From Opisthocomus hoazin (taxonomy: Eukaryota > Chordata > Aves > Opisthocomiformes > Opisthocomidae), in NCBI RefSeq assembly GCF_030867145.1, contig NC_134422.1, forward strand, positions 8,063,531-8,127,530: a DNA stretch of 64,000 bases, in the 5' to 3' direction. The notes below the pieces were generated by a model. It was given only the letters and a program-made list of their open reading frames with translations. It was not told the origin of the DNA and ran no database searches. Positions 45,808-58,880 of this stretch are shown here, one piece after another (position 1 is the first letter of the stretch; every line of letters begins with the position of its first letter). The position numbers were made by a program, and so were the translations under genes.

Positions 45808-48800
45808 GTAGTCAAATCAAAGTTTCTATGTATAAAGTGTAACTTGTGGGACCTGAAGGAGAAAAAGGACAATGATGACTTCAAGTCTAGCCACTTCTCA
45901 AAACCAAGCAACCACAAAAAAATTTGAAATCAGACTTAGAGTTACTCTTTTTCCACCTTTGAAAAGCCCTGAGATTTGTTTTGGTTTTAATACCTTTCCT
46001 ATTTTTAAATGCTCTACTTTTGTAGAGTTTCTGTCAATATTTTTCTCTGCTGAATAGGAGTGGTAACTGGAATTTTTTTAGATGTTCTTTGTTTTTATAA
46101 TTCATTGAATTAATACACTTACCTAAATAACTAAAAGTAATTCAGATTTATGCATTCATATTTCCAAAATTTGTAACAGAAAGTGTGTATAGGTATCTTA
46201 GTCAAATGAAAGATGCTCTTTTTTTCTGATAGTTACTTCCTGTATTTCTTTATAATAGTATTTAATGGCCAAAACCAACTTCATTTGCATTGTGTTACTT
46301 GTCAGTGAATTATACTGCTTTTATGCAAATATTAATATATTGTTGCAGATTGTGGAAGTGTTGTTGCTCTTCAGAATGCAGATAAGCTAATGACAGAAAT
46401 GCAGTCATACAAAGCTCCAGGAAAAAACAGGTAAGTAATATTAATATTTAATTTGCAGTTGGTTATGCAAAAAATGGAGACAAAGCAGGCAGCAGTGTAC
46501 AAGTAAGAGAAGATTTTCTTAGTGCCAGATGTTATACACAGCTGTATATGTTGTCTGGTGTTTCAGTCTTACCAACATCAATTACTGGCCATTGCTGGAG
46601 GCAGATATTGCACTAGATGAACAAATTATTTGGTACAATATGAAAAAACATATGGTAAATGGTTTTACATCAGCATTTGACTTAATTAAAAACAGACAAT
46701 TATCTTGCATACATCTTTAAGATTAATCTCGACTATATTTTTGTACCTCTTTTCAGTCACAGTATTTGTCTTTTTTCATATTTGGACTTTTCATTCTTCA
46801 GAAACCAGGTGGCAGAAATCTGAGGCTTGTCCACACAGCCTCTCTTCTGTCAGGCAGGTCATAGCCTTTTTTTATAAATAACAAAGGCACATCTGGTCTT
46901 CAGAATTCTTCTGACACCCTTTCCTGATGATTCATAAAACATACATACTGGAAGCAATCAGTTTTTGTTAAGAAAGGGAAGGTGGATGATGTATTTTTCC
47001 ATTCCTGTTGTTGCCTGGTTTACATTGTTTGTCATTCATTCTCACTTGGAGTCAATCTCTGGCCTCACAATCGGAGGCCACAACTCCCCAGATGGACCAA
47101 GAAAGAAAACATGCTTTGGCATTCTTGGATCTTACAAACTTCTTGTTCACAGTGTTTTACAGTCGTGTGGTTATTTAAACTGAGGAGGCTCTTTCCACAT
47201 ATTTTCACGCTGTATTTTGTTTTTATATTTTTGCCTTTTAGCCAAATAGCACCAGCATCCAGACTGTGGCCAGATCAACAAGTGGCACGTTTTCCAAGTA
47301 AAAATCAGTTAGGATTACAGATGAGACATCGCACTTCTTTACCTTTCTTCCCGAAGAAAGAGAACGTAGGACGTGGCTTTGACTTCAACTTTCTTCTACA
47401 GGCCTCATGCCCAGAATCCAACATTTCAAAATCATTTATGGATTTATATGCTTTTCAGATAATAAATGCACAAATACAACAAAGTAAGTTCAATTTTAAA
47501 GGTCACAACTTTAAAATAAAGTTATGTATTGCTATCAAACTAGATGGCAAAGCCTTGGAAGTCATTTTTCTTTAAACTTTAAGTTGTCTTTATGTCTTTT
47601 TGAATTCTTCACATAGAGTAGACTTCAGCCATGTTGAGCCTCTTCTTTAATTATAAAGTGTGTGAGTATATTTGCACCATGAAGGAAATAAAGAGAGGCC
47701 ATAACAGACTTCACCGTTCCTGTTACTCTGTGTAATGAAACTGAACCCACAAAATGTAAAGTGTAATTCTCTGTAGCTGGAGTGGGGCCATGATGGCATC
47801 TCTTTCACTTTTTTCCTCATACTGGCAATATTAATTAGCCACATATTCAAGTTAGCAAACATCTGAAATTGAGGAGAAATATTTGCTTAAATTATTAATC
47901 AAAGTATTTTTAAATTATCATATTTTATAGTTTTCTATAGAAAATGGAATTGTAAAGTTCAGTATCACAATTAGATTTAAATTCACAACATTTTCCTGCA
48001 TAGCAGATTTATAGCATAGTCCTGTAACCACACATCAGACAGATTCTTGGTCCGCAGGAGCCTACAGTTTGAAATTAATTTATAAATGAAAATTGTAGTC
48101 TGTTTAAGAATACCAAATTAACATTTCATTTGTTTTGATTTTTAAGGGTTAAATATAACAATGCTAAAAACCAGGCACAAGAGATCTAAGGTAAGGTGGT
48201 ATTATGTATAAAACTGAACACCATTAAAAGTATTATATGCTTTCAAAACTGTAAAAATAGGAATACAGAAGAACTATAGGTAGTTTCCTCTGCTTAATCT
48301 TCAGTTTTCTGGATGAACGTGAAGTATTTTTACATATATTTTTTATACGCGCGTGTGTGTGTGTGTGAGCAAACCTTCAGATGTATATTAACAATTTGTC
48401 AGTAAGCTGTTACGTCAGGCATTTTGGAGGGTGAAGGGCTGGAAGTTCAAAAAGATATAAAACCTTTTAAAACAGAAATATGTAAGTTGATTTAAAGTTT
48501 GCGCATCCGGTATGTTTAACACACGAGATGTCTAGTTTTGTCAAATTTAAAAAAAAAATGAAAATTCTTACATTGAGTGGTAATTTAAAATTGGAGCCTA
48601 ACTGAAGAAGTCTTAATATTAGATGATTGCTGATTTTTTTTTTTTTATGTTACTAATTAAAACATAAGGTCTTAGGATTAAACATATTTGACATAAATTT
48701 TTGTGGTAAGTGTAAATAGGATTCCTGACAAAACTTTTGTACTTTTTTGTACAAACAAGCTAGCAAGTTTACATGTATTAGTGCTTCACACTACATGAGC

Positions 48801-51800
48801 CTTAAAAGTTACAAAAGATCAAATATACTGTATTTAGAAAAAAAGATCATTTGGTCTTTATGGATATTAATTAATAGCCCTTTGTACAAAAGGGCTTTGT
48901 ACAAAAGAGTTGACTTATTGAATCAGCTGTATACTTTGAATACAACAGCCTTCACAGGAAAAAAGTAAAGTGTAGAAGCAATAGCAAGAGTTCTGACAGA
49001 AAATCATAAAAATGGCTATGGAAAAAATAGTTAGAATGGAGTGAAATGTTTGAGAAAAATAATTTAGCTGACTTCAGTGTGATTTAATGCAGGTTTATTT
49101 CACATCTTAGGCTCTGATGATTTCTAGAGGCATATCATTTGGGATAAACTGAGCATTCATATTAAAGCCATGAAGACTGGACAAAACCTTCAAAACTGTA
49201 AATTTCAAAACAGCACGCATTGCTTTTCCTGGCACATTCAAACTTCAGCTTGCCCTTGGAATGCAAACAAAAATTTCCTGCAGATTGCAAACTGATGTTG
49301 AGTATAGACATGCAAATGAGTAGTCAGAGCATATGACTGTGTGATTATTTTTGTTGCATTCATTTGCATAAAAATATACAGTATATTCAAGCTTATTTTT
49401 TCTCCATTTCCCACAAAAGGAACAGAAATATTATTTGCACAAAATTATTCTCATTATTCATCTGAATAATCACAACAAAGTACTAAAATTCTCAGATCTG
49501 TTCTCTTTCAAAGATAAGTGGTACCTTTCAATTAATGGGATGAGAAGAGAAGGAAGAAGGGAGGAAATACCAAATATATCCCCCACACAAGAGGCTTCTG
49601 CGTTAGCTGCCATATTAAAATGGCCTTTGGGTAGCTGTCCATTTAACTTCAATGAAAGTGAAGTGCAGACTGTGCTATCTTCCAGTGTACTTTAAACTGT
49701 GAGCTAAATCTGTGGCCCATATAATGTGGTTTACGGAATTTTACAAAACTACACTGAATATATGGAAGCTCTATATGTTTAGATTTATAATAATGTCTTT
49801 TAAAACCCATAAATGACTTGTAAGAATTGTTTTCTCCATGGATAAAATAGCACTCTGTTATGATAATCTAGTTTTTGCTTTTTAAAAATTGCTTACATGA
49901 GATCTAGTTCCATTGGGAATAAAATAACAGGTGTCAGCACACATTGGAGGGTTATGTAAAAAGACTTTAAATATTAGCATAAGAGGGGTGCTCTCGTTCA
50001 GTGAGAGTGCACAGCAAGGAAGAAACTTGGGTACATGAAGCCACTGGTCAGCCTTTGAATTCCTGTAGCAAACATACTATGCAGCATAAGACATCGTTAA
50101 TAACTGACAAGATGATTTGTGTATGTGGACAAAGCTGACTACTTTTAAATCATGGAGAATGATTTATGCCTTATAGCAAAGGATCCCACTTTCTGTACTA
50201 TGAAATACTTAGAGCTAATTCTGGGTGTGAGGAAATTCATGTATTTTCTCAGGGTTTTGATATTACACTTCCTGTTAGGTTGAATACAGGAATATATAGA
50301 AGAATAATCCTTTTCTGATTTTCTTTTCTTAGTCTACTTGGTTCTCAGTGATTAGATTTTACCTGTATCTGTTTTGTAGCACATTATTAATGGTTTTTAT
50401 GGAAATTACAGTTTCATTTGCCACCAGTGACATTTCAGCCTGTAAGAACAATTCATCTTGCTCCTCTAGAGGATAACATTGTCAATGAAAGCACCAACAT
50501 CAGAAACATTTTGAATACTATGAATTCTATTCCTCAGCCTATAAAACCAGTTACTGTTTTTTATCAGTATCAATTAGACAATCTATCAAAAAGGCACGCT
50601 GAAAAGTCATCAAACTTGATTGTGGCTGCTATTTCTGATAAGTTCACTCCAGTGAAAGACCTGTACTACTTCAGCATGAGTAACTATTGTAAGTACCCTA
50701 GCAACAAGAAAGAAGAAATTCCAAGCAATTTAAAATGGAGGGAAGCTGGTGTAGCTACTAATACTGAAAAGAACGACCGGATGAAGTACCAGTTTTCAGG
50801 GGCTTGTAAGAACACAGATCTTACGACCCAAGCCAGTTTCTATGATGATAGTTATCCCTACTTCAGCTCAAGTAATGCTCTGATAAACTGTGGAATATTT
50901 ACAGCTCAGACAACGTTTACAGTGTCGAGTAACAGAGGTGCCTCGACAGCTGGCAATAAGGACAAAAGAGCAGAGAATTCCTCTAGAACTGGGCTAGAAG
51001 AAGGAAATGCTACAGAGATGATACTGGATTATAGACCACATGAAGATGTTGAGAGTGCGAACTTTGCGCTTGACAATCAGGATTTAGATTCTTCCTGTCA
51101 AAATGCAGTGACAGAAGCCTACCATGCCTTAGAAGATAATTCTGTAGCTGCAGTAATTCCCGGAGCAGAAATGCAAGATCCTTCTGGAAAACAGACAGAA
51201 AATAATATTTGTCTCTCTAAATTTGAAATGGAAAAAGAAGCAACATCAGAAGCAACTTCAAAAGACCGAAGTGAGCTTATACCTGTTGTTCATATGACAT
51301 TCTCTGAACAAGAACCAGCTAGGGAACCACACATTGCTAAACAACCTGCCACAAAAAAGAGTGTAATTTGTAGCCTGCCTCCTCATGTTACTCAGAGCTT
51401 CAGTGTTCTTGCTCGCAAAGAAAATGACAAAGGCAAAGTAAAGATGAATAGATGTAAATATTCATCAAATTCTAAAGTCAGTAGCAAGATAAAGATATGT
51501 GAAGACTTAATTGTTTCTGATGAGATTTCCACAAAATGTAATGCCAAGAGTCAGAATTTTCCATCTTTGCAACTGCCACACATGGAACCTGAGACTTCCC
51601 TGAAGCGGCAAAAAAAACCTCCTCAAGCAGACAAAGCCCATTTTGCCCAGAGTGCTCGGAAACCTAAAAAGCAAAGTTTCTCCTGCAGTTGCAGAGATTC
51701 AGTTATCTTAAAGAAACCTGTTACTCCACTTTCTCTACCACATGCACAATCTGCTTCAAATTTTGTAGATCTGAAATACAGTGACATGTTCCAGAAAATA

Positions 51801-54800
51801 AATTCAAATGACAAAGGCCCAGGTATTTATGAAATGTTTGGAACTCCTGTCTATTCCCACACGTGCAAGCTTGATCAACATGAGAACCATTTGTATAGAG
51901 ATGTTTGTTCTGCTCCATCTGGGAGATGCACTGCTAGCACCTGCAGATCTACCTGCAGTAAAGGGAGAGAGAGCAGCCGAGTAAGAAATACTCAAAAGAG
52001 AACACATCTGAAGCCAAAGAAGACCATACCTGGCACTAAACAAAAGCAGAAAGGTTTCATTCCAAAGGACAGAAGTACCGAGCTGAGTGACAGCAACACA
52101 GAGCAAGATAATGTAACAACTTCTGAATCAGATTGTCAAATAAAGACTTCAAGGGGCATAACGTTGTTTCATGAAGACACAGATCATCAGCTTACATTTT
52201 TAGAAGAGCTTTCACAATCAACTAAGCAAGATAATTTTTTTTCAAATTTACACTTACCAACTATCAAAGAAGTTGCTTTGGAGCAGTCTTTAGACAGTCA
52301 GGATATGTCTAACCACCAGAGAGCTGCTACCTGTAGCCAGAATCTTCTTCAGTTCAGTGATAAAGACTACACAGAATGTGTTGCTCTAAGCAGTAGTCTA
52401 CTAACAACAGACCAGAACATTTGTGTATCGAAGTGCAGGGTGGACGTGGATGCCTGCAAAGGCCTGGAATCAGACCAGGCCCCCTTGAAGTCTATAAATA
52501 AATGTGAAGCATTGCCCTTTTCAGATAGACAGGAGTGTCAATCCCCTACAAAAAAATTAAGTCACAGTTGGGCATACACACCTCAAAACAGTGGTTTGGC
52601 AAATGAATTGTCGCAACCTTCAGTGATTCAGACAAAAGCTGTTACAGGCCCCAGTTTCCAGACAAGTCAAGACATTTTGTCCTGGGCAGATAATAAGGAT
52701 GTGACTGATGAGTTGCTTTGTTGTCTGGCCGAAGAATTGCTCATGCTTGAAGAAAAAGACATCAAATCTTCAAGAACAAAACTTACAGGTTTTAAGATGC
52801 AAAATACACATAATAAAGAAGAAGAAATTTTGATGAATGGAGATGGAGCAATAGTAAATAGTGCTCTAGAGAAGGTAAAAGTAATTTCTTGTAACTTTCT
52901 AGCTCCTTTGAGTGATGTTGCAACACAAGTTTGGATGAAAGACAGGAAATATGTGCTCATTAATGATCAAGTCTCATTCCCTTGGGCCAGCTGATTCTTC
53001 CAGTGCCCAGTTGAGGACACTCATGTTAGAGGCTGCATGTCAGTACACAAGCCAGATGGTTGCTAAGGCATGACAGGAATAGCTATCAAGGCTTATATGA
53101 TGGGTCAGGGGAAATTGAGAAATTGTGGTGAATAAAAGGGAGAGGCTATTTTAACTGAAAGCATGTATAAAAAGGTGCTGGGGCAGAGCAAAAGCTCCTG
53201 AGATCTTGACGCCTAAGGAGTATGAAAAGACACTACAAATGGTTCTTGTATATCCAAACAGGCAATTTCCTTGAATCTCTTGAGTGCAGCAAGATACTTT
53301 TCTAGGTATGAACTATAAATATTGGCTGATCAGACAGCCTTAAGGCTGTTTAATTAATGTTTAATCAAAACTTCAAGCTCAGAAGGCTTAGATTCTGGCC
53401 CCCAACTCAGTTAAGAATATTCACGTACTGAGGTACCTATCTACCACTACTGCTTCTCCTTGGCCCTGTTAGCTTTTTGTCTATTTAAGCTAAAAATTTA
53501 TAAGGAAATTTCTTTCAGTACCTGTTGATAGACTTCCTTGTGATTCTGCAGGCACAGGTGCCAGTTATACCTCCATTCTCACTTCTCCTAGGGAGATCCA
53601 TGGCTAGGTGGAGTAACTGTTACCATCTTTCTGAAGCAGTCTTTTCTTCCTGTGAAGTCATGTCCAAATTGTTTTCATCAGGCTTGGGTTACATATGTTA
53701 CCTAGAGCAAGGTGATACTCCTATTCACCCTTCAACTTAGCAAACTGTACCTATGTGACAAAAAAAAAGAAAAGGAGTAAACAGATTTGTATATATTGTA
53801 AGTGTTGCCTCTGTCTGTCTTCCTGTCAGTGGAGAAAGATGGCATGCATTATTGTGATACATACTTCAAAATATTTACATAGTCTTACTTAGTATAGCAA
53901 TTGTATCAATGAGCTGGGCAATGAGTGCATATAGATATAAAAATCTATAGAAAAGAGTCATGCCAGGTAAAAATTACTCCTTCTAAAAAATGACAGGATA
54001 ATACAAAGCCTTTCTTTTCCTCCCTGCTTTCTCCCTGCACTGACCATCACCTTTCAAGCAGAGTTACAGTAAACTCATTTCGGCATCAAATGAACAAAGT
54101 GACCTGCTAAACTTCGAGGAATCTACTAAATTACCAGGAAACAGTTTAACTAACAAAGATTCTGTCATGTGGACGAGAGGTGAAGTCCTTGGAAAGGGAG
54201 CCTATGGCACGGTAAGTTAATATCTCAGTATGTTAAGAGCTGCGCTGGTTCTCTTTGAGATACATTTTACCTTATAACTGGCTGTTGTCCTATTCAACAA
54301 ATAACAAATATTTTGGATTACACAATGAGACATGAAATATGACAAACACAAAAGTACTGTTTAAAACAAGTAAATATTCAGGTTTATTTCATGTTTCATT
54401 TTAATAAATACTAGTTTCATTGTAGGTATACTGCGGTCTGACAAGCCAGGGACAATTAATAGCTGTAAAACAAGTTGTTTTGGACACGTCAGATCAAGTC
54501 ACTACAGAAAAGGAGTATCAGAAGTTTCATGAGGAAGTTGATCTTTTGAAGACGTTGAAGCACGTCAATATTGTAACTTATTTAGGAACTTGTCTGGAAG
54601 ACAACATTTTAAGCATTTTCATGGAGTTTGTTCCTGGTGGCTCAATTTCTAGTATCATTAATCGTTTTGGTCCATTGCCAGAAGTTGTCCTTTGTAAATA
54701 TACAAAACAAATTCTACAAGGGGTTGCATATTTACATGAGAATTGTGTAGTGCATCGGGATATCAAAGGCAATAATGTTATGCTGATGCCAAATGGTGTA

Positions 54801-57800
54801 GTAAAGCTAATTGACTTTGGCTGTGCTAGGCGTTTAGCTTGGGTAAGCCTCAGTGGCACACACAGCGAGATGCTCAAGTCTGTGCATGGGACTCCATACT
54901 GGATGGCACCAGAAGTTATAAATGAATCTGGATACGGAAGAAAATCAGACATCTGGAGCATTGGCTGCACTGTATTTGAGATGGCAACAGGAAAACCGCC
55001 CCTGGCTTCCATGGATAGGATAGCAGCCATGTTCTATATCGGGGCCCACAGAGGGCTGATGCCTTCCCTACCTGATCGATTCTCCGGCACTGCAGTGGAT
55101 TTTGTGCATGCATGCTTAACCAGGTATGTAGATTTTTAACTGAAAAATGGAAGGAAAGGATGGAGATAGTTTCTTTGTAGAAATTCTTGATGGGATCTTA
55201 GGTTACCTCTTACATGGTACATATGACTATGCAGGAAAACTGTTTTGTAAATGCGTTGCTTTTTCACCAGGAAAGCCCTTAAATGATAGTATACCCAAAA
55301 GAGCTTTACTCTCTATAATGGTACAAAAAAACCCTTCACAGATTCTCTTTTTGTAGGCCTTATATTCATCATTTACTGTTCCTGTAATTTTCATGCAGAA
55401 ACATGGCACCACTGAGTTTTAGACAAAATGTTTGCTAAATTTCTTTGATGTGCCTTGCTGTTCCAGTATCCCATTGGCTGAGTCTGGCCTGTGTCAGGCA
55501 AGTTGTTTTGAGGACGATATTCTAAATCACAGAATCACAGAATCACAGAATCGTAGGGGTTGGAAGGGACCTCTGTGGGTCATCTAGTCCAACCCTCCTG
55601 CCGAAGCAGGGTCACCTACAGCAGGCTGCACAGGACCTTGTCCAGGCGGGTCTTGAATATCTCCGGAGAAGGAGACTCCACAACCTCCCTGGGCAGCCTG
55701 TTCCAGTGCTCCGTCACCCTCAGAGGAAAGAAGTTCTTCCTCATGTTCAGATGGAACTTCCTGTGCCTCAGTTTGTGCCCGTTGCCCCTTGTCCTGTCGC
55801 TGGGCACCACTGAAAAGAGCTTGGCCCCATCCTCCTGACACCCACCCTTCAGATATTTATAAGTATTTATTAGGTCCCCTCGCAGCCTTCTCTTCTTCAG
55901 GCTGAACAAGCCCAGCTCCCTCAGCCTCTCCTCGTAGGGGAGATGTTCCAGTCCCCTCATCATCCTTGTAGCCCTCCGCTGGACTCTCTCCAGTTGCTCT
56001 TCATCTTTCTTGAACTGGGGAGCCCAGAACTGGACACAGTACTCTAGATGAGGCCTCACCAGGGCAGTGTAGAGGGGAAGGAGAACCTCCCTCGTCCTGC
56101 TGGCCACACTCTTCTTGATGCACCCCAGGATTCCATTTGCTTTCTTGGCAGCCAGGGCACACTGCTGGCTCATGGTTAACCTGTCGTCCACCAGGACGCC
56201 CAGGTCCCTCTCCGCAGAGCTGATCTCCAGCAGGTCCACCCCAAGCCTGTACTGGTGCATGAGGTTGTTCCTCCCCATGTGCAGGACCCTGCATTTGGCT
56301 TTGTTGAACCTCATCAGGTTCCTCTCTGCCCAGCTTTCCAGCCTATCCAGGTCACGCTGAATGGCAGCACAGCCTTCTGGTGTATCTACCACACCTCCCA
56401 GTTTGGTGTCATCAGCAAACTTGCTGAGGGTACATTCTAACTCTTCATCCAGGTCGTTGATGAAGAAGTTAAACAAGACTGGGCCCAGTACCAACCCCTG
56501 GGGGACACCACTTGTTACCAGCCTCCAACTAGACTCAGCGCCGCTGATGACAACCCTCTGAGTTCTGCCATTCAGCCAGGTCTCAATCTACTTCACCGAC
56601 CACTCATCCAGCCCACACTTCCTCAGCTTCCCTAGGAGGATATCATGGGAGACTGTGTCGAAAGCCTTACTGAAGTCAAGGTAGACAACATCCACGGCTC
56701 TCCCTTCGTCTACCCAGCCGGTCATGTCATCGTAGAAAGCTATTAAATTGGTCAGGCATGGTTTCCCCTTGGTGAATCCATGCTGACTACTCCTGATAAC
56801 CTTCTTTTCTTCCACTTGTTTGATGATAGCCTCCAGGATAAGCTGCTCCATCACCTTTCCCGGGATGGAGGTGAGGCTGACCGGCCTGTAGTTCCCTGGG
56901 TCCTCCTTCTTGCCCCTTTTGAAGACTGGAGTGACATTGGCCTTTCTCCAGTCCTCGGGCACCTCTCCTGTCTTCCAGGACCTCTCAAAGATGATGGAGA
57001 GTGGCTCAGCAATGACATCCGCCAGCTCCTTCAGCACTCGTGGGTGCATTCCATCGGGACCCATGGATTTGTGGACGTCCAGATCGCTTAAGCGATCCCT
57101 CACACAGTCCTCCTCGACCAAGGGAAAGTCGTCCTCTCTGTAGGCTTCTTCTCTTACCTCCGGGGCCTGGGATTCCTGAGGGCCTGCCTTGGCACTGAAG
57201 ACTGAAGCAAAGAAGGCATTCAGTAGCTCTGCCTTCTCCGCATCCTCGGTCACCAGGACACCCGCCTCATTCAGCAGCGGCCCCACATTGTCCCTAGCCT
57301 TCCTTTTGCTGCTGATGTAGTTGAAGAAGCCCTTCTTGTTGTTTTTGACATCCCTTGCCAGCTTCAATTCCCGGTGGGCCTTGGCCTTCCTCGTCGCATC
57401 TCTGCATGCTCTCACCACGTTCCTGTACTCTTCCCAAGTGGCCTGCCCCTCTTTCCACATTCCATGGACCTTTCTCTTCTGCCTGATCTCTGCTAGAAGC
57501 TCCTTGTTTAACCATGCAGGTCTCCTGCCTCCTTTGCTCGATTTCTTTCTCAGGGGGATGCATTGCTCCTGTGCATGGAAGAAGTGTTGTTTAAAGAGCG
57601 ATCAGCACTCATGGACCCCCCTAAATGAAAGAGCTTTAACTCAATTCTTATCTTCTGCAGTAGAAAAATCTTTTATCACTGCCAGTCCAGGAAATACATA
57701 CTTATTTGAAACATAAAGTTCTCTATATTTAATAAAACGCCACTAGCATTCATCCATTGTAAGAATTATTTTTGTAGTGTTTGTTTTGTTTTAAACATCA

Positions 57801-58880
57801 GCTTTGTCTCAGATGTTGAAATGGACTGTTAATTTCAAGAGCTAACTTCCTGATCTATATGAGTAGTCTATACAAGTATGAATTGATAGCAGCCTTTTAC
57901 ATATCTCCAAAGACCAGATTTGAGCACTAGAGGGAAGCATGTTACTTAGGGGCTATGGCAGCGGTCTTGGAGGCTGGAAGCTTAATTTCTAACCCCTGGA
58001 TTAGAATTGTTATGGTATGGTTACAGTTCCTATGGGCCACAGAACAATAACCAGAAAAACTGTGGACTGTATATAGAGACATCATATATACTTTGATTCA
58101 GAGAGAACAGTGTTTAGAAGGTAGAAGGAATTGTTAGGTAGGAAGAAACAGAAAGATATAAAGCATTTTAAATAAAGTATTTACTTTTTCAAAAGTCAGG
58201 ATGCACCTGTGGCGGCAAAGTTTTGATGTATGATCTCACTATGTCCTAAACATAAATGCCTCCCTCATCTCATCTTCCCAATTAGTTTATTATTTAAGGC
58301 ATCAGTGTCCTTTATTCCTTCCCCTATTTTTTTTTCTCCGAACTGAGGGCTGAAATAGTCCAAAGCCCTTGGCTTTAGCAAGCCAATACTGTAATTACAA
58401 TACTGTAATTCCAAATGTGCTCCTTAACGTGAATGATGTTGACTGGAGATGACAGAACATCCTGATTGACACAGGATCAAACAAATAATTATCACCCTCC
58501 TTAAATACATTTTTCGTGCACCTGAAGCAGCCACATTAGCAGAATTATTCAAACTTTTGAAAGGAATTTAGAGGAACAAAGTGATTTTTGTAATAATAAA
58601 ATATTTCAGTTTTATAATTCGTAAATTCCAACAGTCTCTTCTGATAAATCTTGATTTCCTTCCTACGAGCTTTGTCAAAAAAACCTCAAAAGGAGTAATG
58701 ACTGGAGAAATGAGGGAAAAAAAAGGCTAAGTTTGCATTTAGATTTTACAAACGATTACATCACAGGCATGCATATTCATTTTATGTACTGATTTTTCAA
58801 ACTCTCAATGCAGAGATCAACATGAACGCCCTTCTGCTCTGCAGCTGCTGGACCATCCCTTTGTGAAAGGAAGACAGTGA
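45737..58880 (+). CDS. MAP3K19: MAP3K19 (YSK4), MAP kinase kinase kinase
   Basis: MAP3K19 is a Ser/Thr kinase of the STE11/MEKK group acting upstream of MAPK cascades. Exons are 45737-45807, 46349-46430, 47242-47483, 48147-48190, 50412-52874, 54062-54211, 54426-55123 and 58814-58880. All use GT-AG and compatible phases. The first ATG in frame with acceptable context (A at -3) is 45768-45770, giving 1,261 residues against about 1,330 in human. An upstream coding exon is not excluded, because the 45737 exon starts with an open partial codon. A long, poorly conserved, Ser/Lys-rich region precedes a C-terminal kinase domain. The last intron carries a 2.1-kb CR1 insertion. Naming rests on the kinase sequence, the SNISKS and KFHLPP blocks, and the position next to RAB3GAP1. 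Confidence 0.93.
46349..46430 (+). CDS. MAP3K19: MAP3K19 exon
   Basis: This 82-nt exon lies between TGTTGCAG and AACAG|GTAAGT, with phase 1 in and phase 2 out. It encodes a short segment with [20 protein letters not shown]. Confidence 0.8.
47242..47483 (+). CDS. MAP3K19: MAP3K19 exon with conserved N-terminal block
   Basis: This 242-nt exon lies between CTTTTAG and CAAA|GTAAGT. It contains [19 protein letters not shown] and [11 protein letters not shown], which resemble the mammalian N-terminal region. Confidence 0.85.
48147..48190 (+). CDS. MAP3K19: MAP3K19 small exon
   Basis: This 44-nt exon lies between TTTTTAAG and CTAAG|GTAAGG, entering in phase 1 and leaving in phase 0. It encodes [14 protein letters not shown] and links the preceding exon to the large one in frame. 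Confidence 0.8.
48344..48367. repeat. (GT)n microsatellite
   Basis: Alternating CG/GT run (GCGCGTGTGTGTGTGTGTG) in a MAP3K19 intron. It has Z-DNA-prone composition and is likely length-variable. Confidence 0.8.
48368..50411 (+). other. MAP3K19 intron, 2 kb
   Basis: AT-rich intron. It has a short palindrome with tandem TTTGTACAAAAG near 48877-48906. No exon or known repeat is recognised. Confidence 0.5.
50412..52874 (+). CDS. MAP3K19: MAP3K19 large central exon (821 codons)
   Basis: This exon of 2,463 nt has phase 0 on both sides, starting after AATTACAG with [18 protein letters not shown]. It encodes a long disordered region rich in Ser, Lys, Glu and Asn. Recognisable islands are [20 protein letters not shown], the basic [16 protein letters not shown] and the C-terminal helix [19 protein letters not shown]. 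It ends at GAAG|GTAAAAG. If the donor is not used, the frame continues 39 codons to TGA at 52992-52994. Confidence 0.92.
52875..54061 (+). other. MAP3K19 intron with a possible intronic polyadenylation signal
   Basis: Starts GTAAAAG. AATAAA at 53131-53136 lies 137 nt after the read-through stop and could end a kinase-less transcript. Nothing else is recognised. Confidence 0.4.
54062..55123 (+). CDS. MAP3K19: MAP3K19 kinase domain (two exons)
   Basis: Exons are 54062-54211 and 54426-55123. They encode the glycine loop [15 protein letters not shown], the ATP-binding lysine in IAVKQVV, the [11 protein letters not shown] catalytic loop, DFG in [11 protein letters not shown], and [10 protein letters not shown] closing the activation segment. 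[20 protein letters not shown] follows. Every catalytic residue expected of an active STE-group kinase is present. Confidence 0.97.
55526..57632 (-). mobile_element. CR1 LINE, 2.1 kb, ORF2 nearly open
   Basis: Minus-strand CR1 in the last MAP3K19 intron. From about 57.6 kb down to 55616 a single frame encodes ORF2 from the linker through the reverse transcriptase to the C-terminus: [16 protein letters not shown] (motif A), [11 protein letters not shown] (motif B) and [10 protein letters not shown] (catalytic FADD). One TAG at 56588-56590 interrupts it, where a Trp codon is expected before IETWLNGR. A second stop (TGA for Trp) is near the 5' truncation. The 3' end shows three ATTCTGTG repeats at about 55528-55552. 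The N-terminal endonuclease is missing. Confidence 0.95.
57633..58813 (+). other. remainder of the last MAP3K19 intron
   Basis: AT-rich, with no exon or further repeat recognised. The part at 55124-55525 is likewise empty. Confidence 0.5.
58814..58880 (+). CDS. MAP3K19: MAP3K19 last exon
   Basis: The exon follows CAATGCAG and encodes [21 protein letters not shown] and TGA at 58878-58880. This is kinase subdomain XI with its invariant Arg. It restores the frame from the preceding exon (phase 2). Confidence 0.94.
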
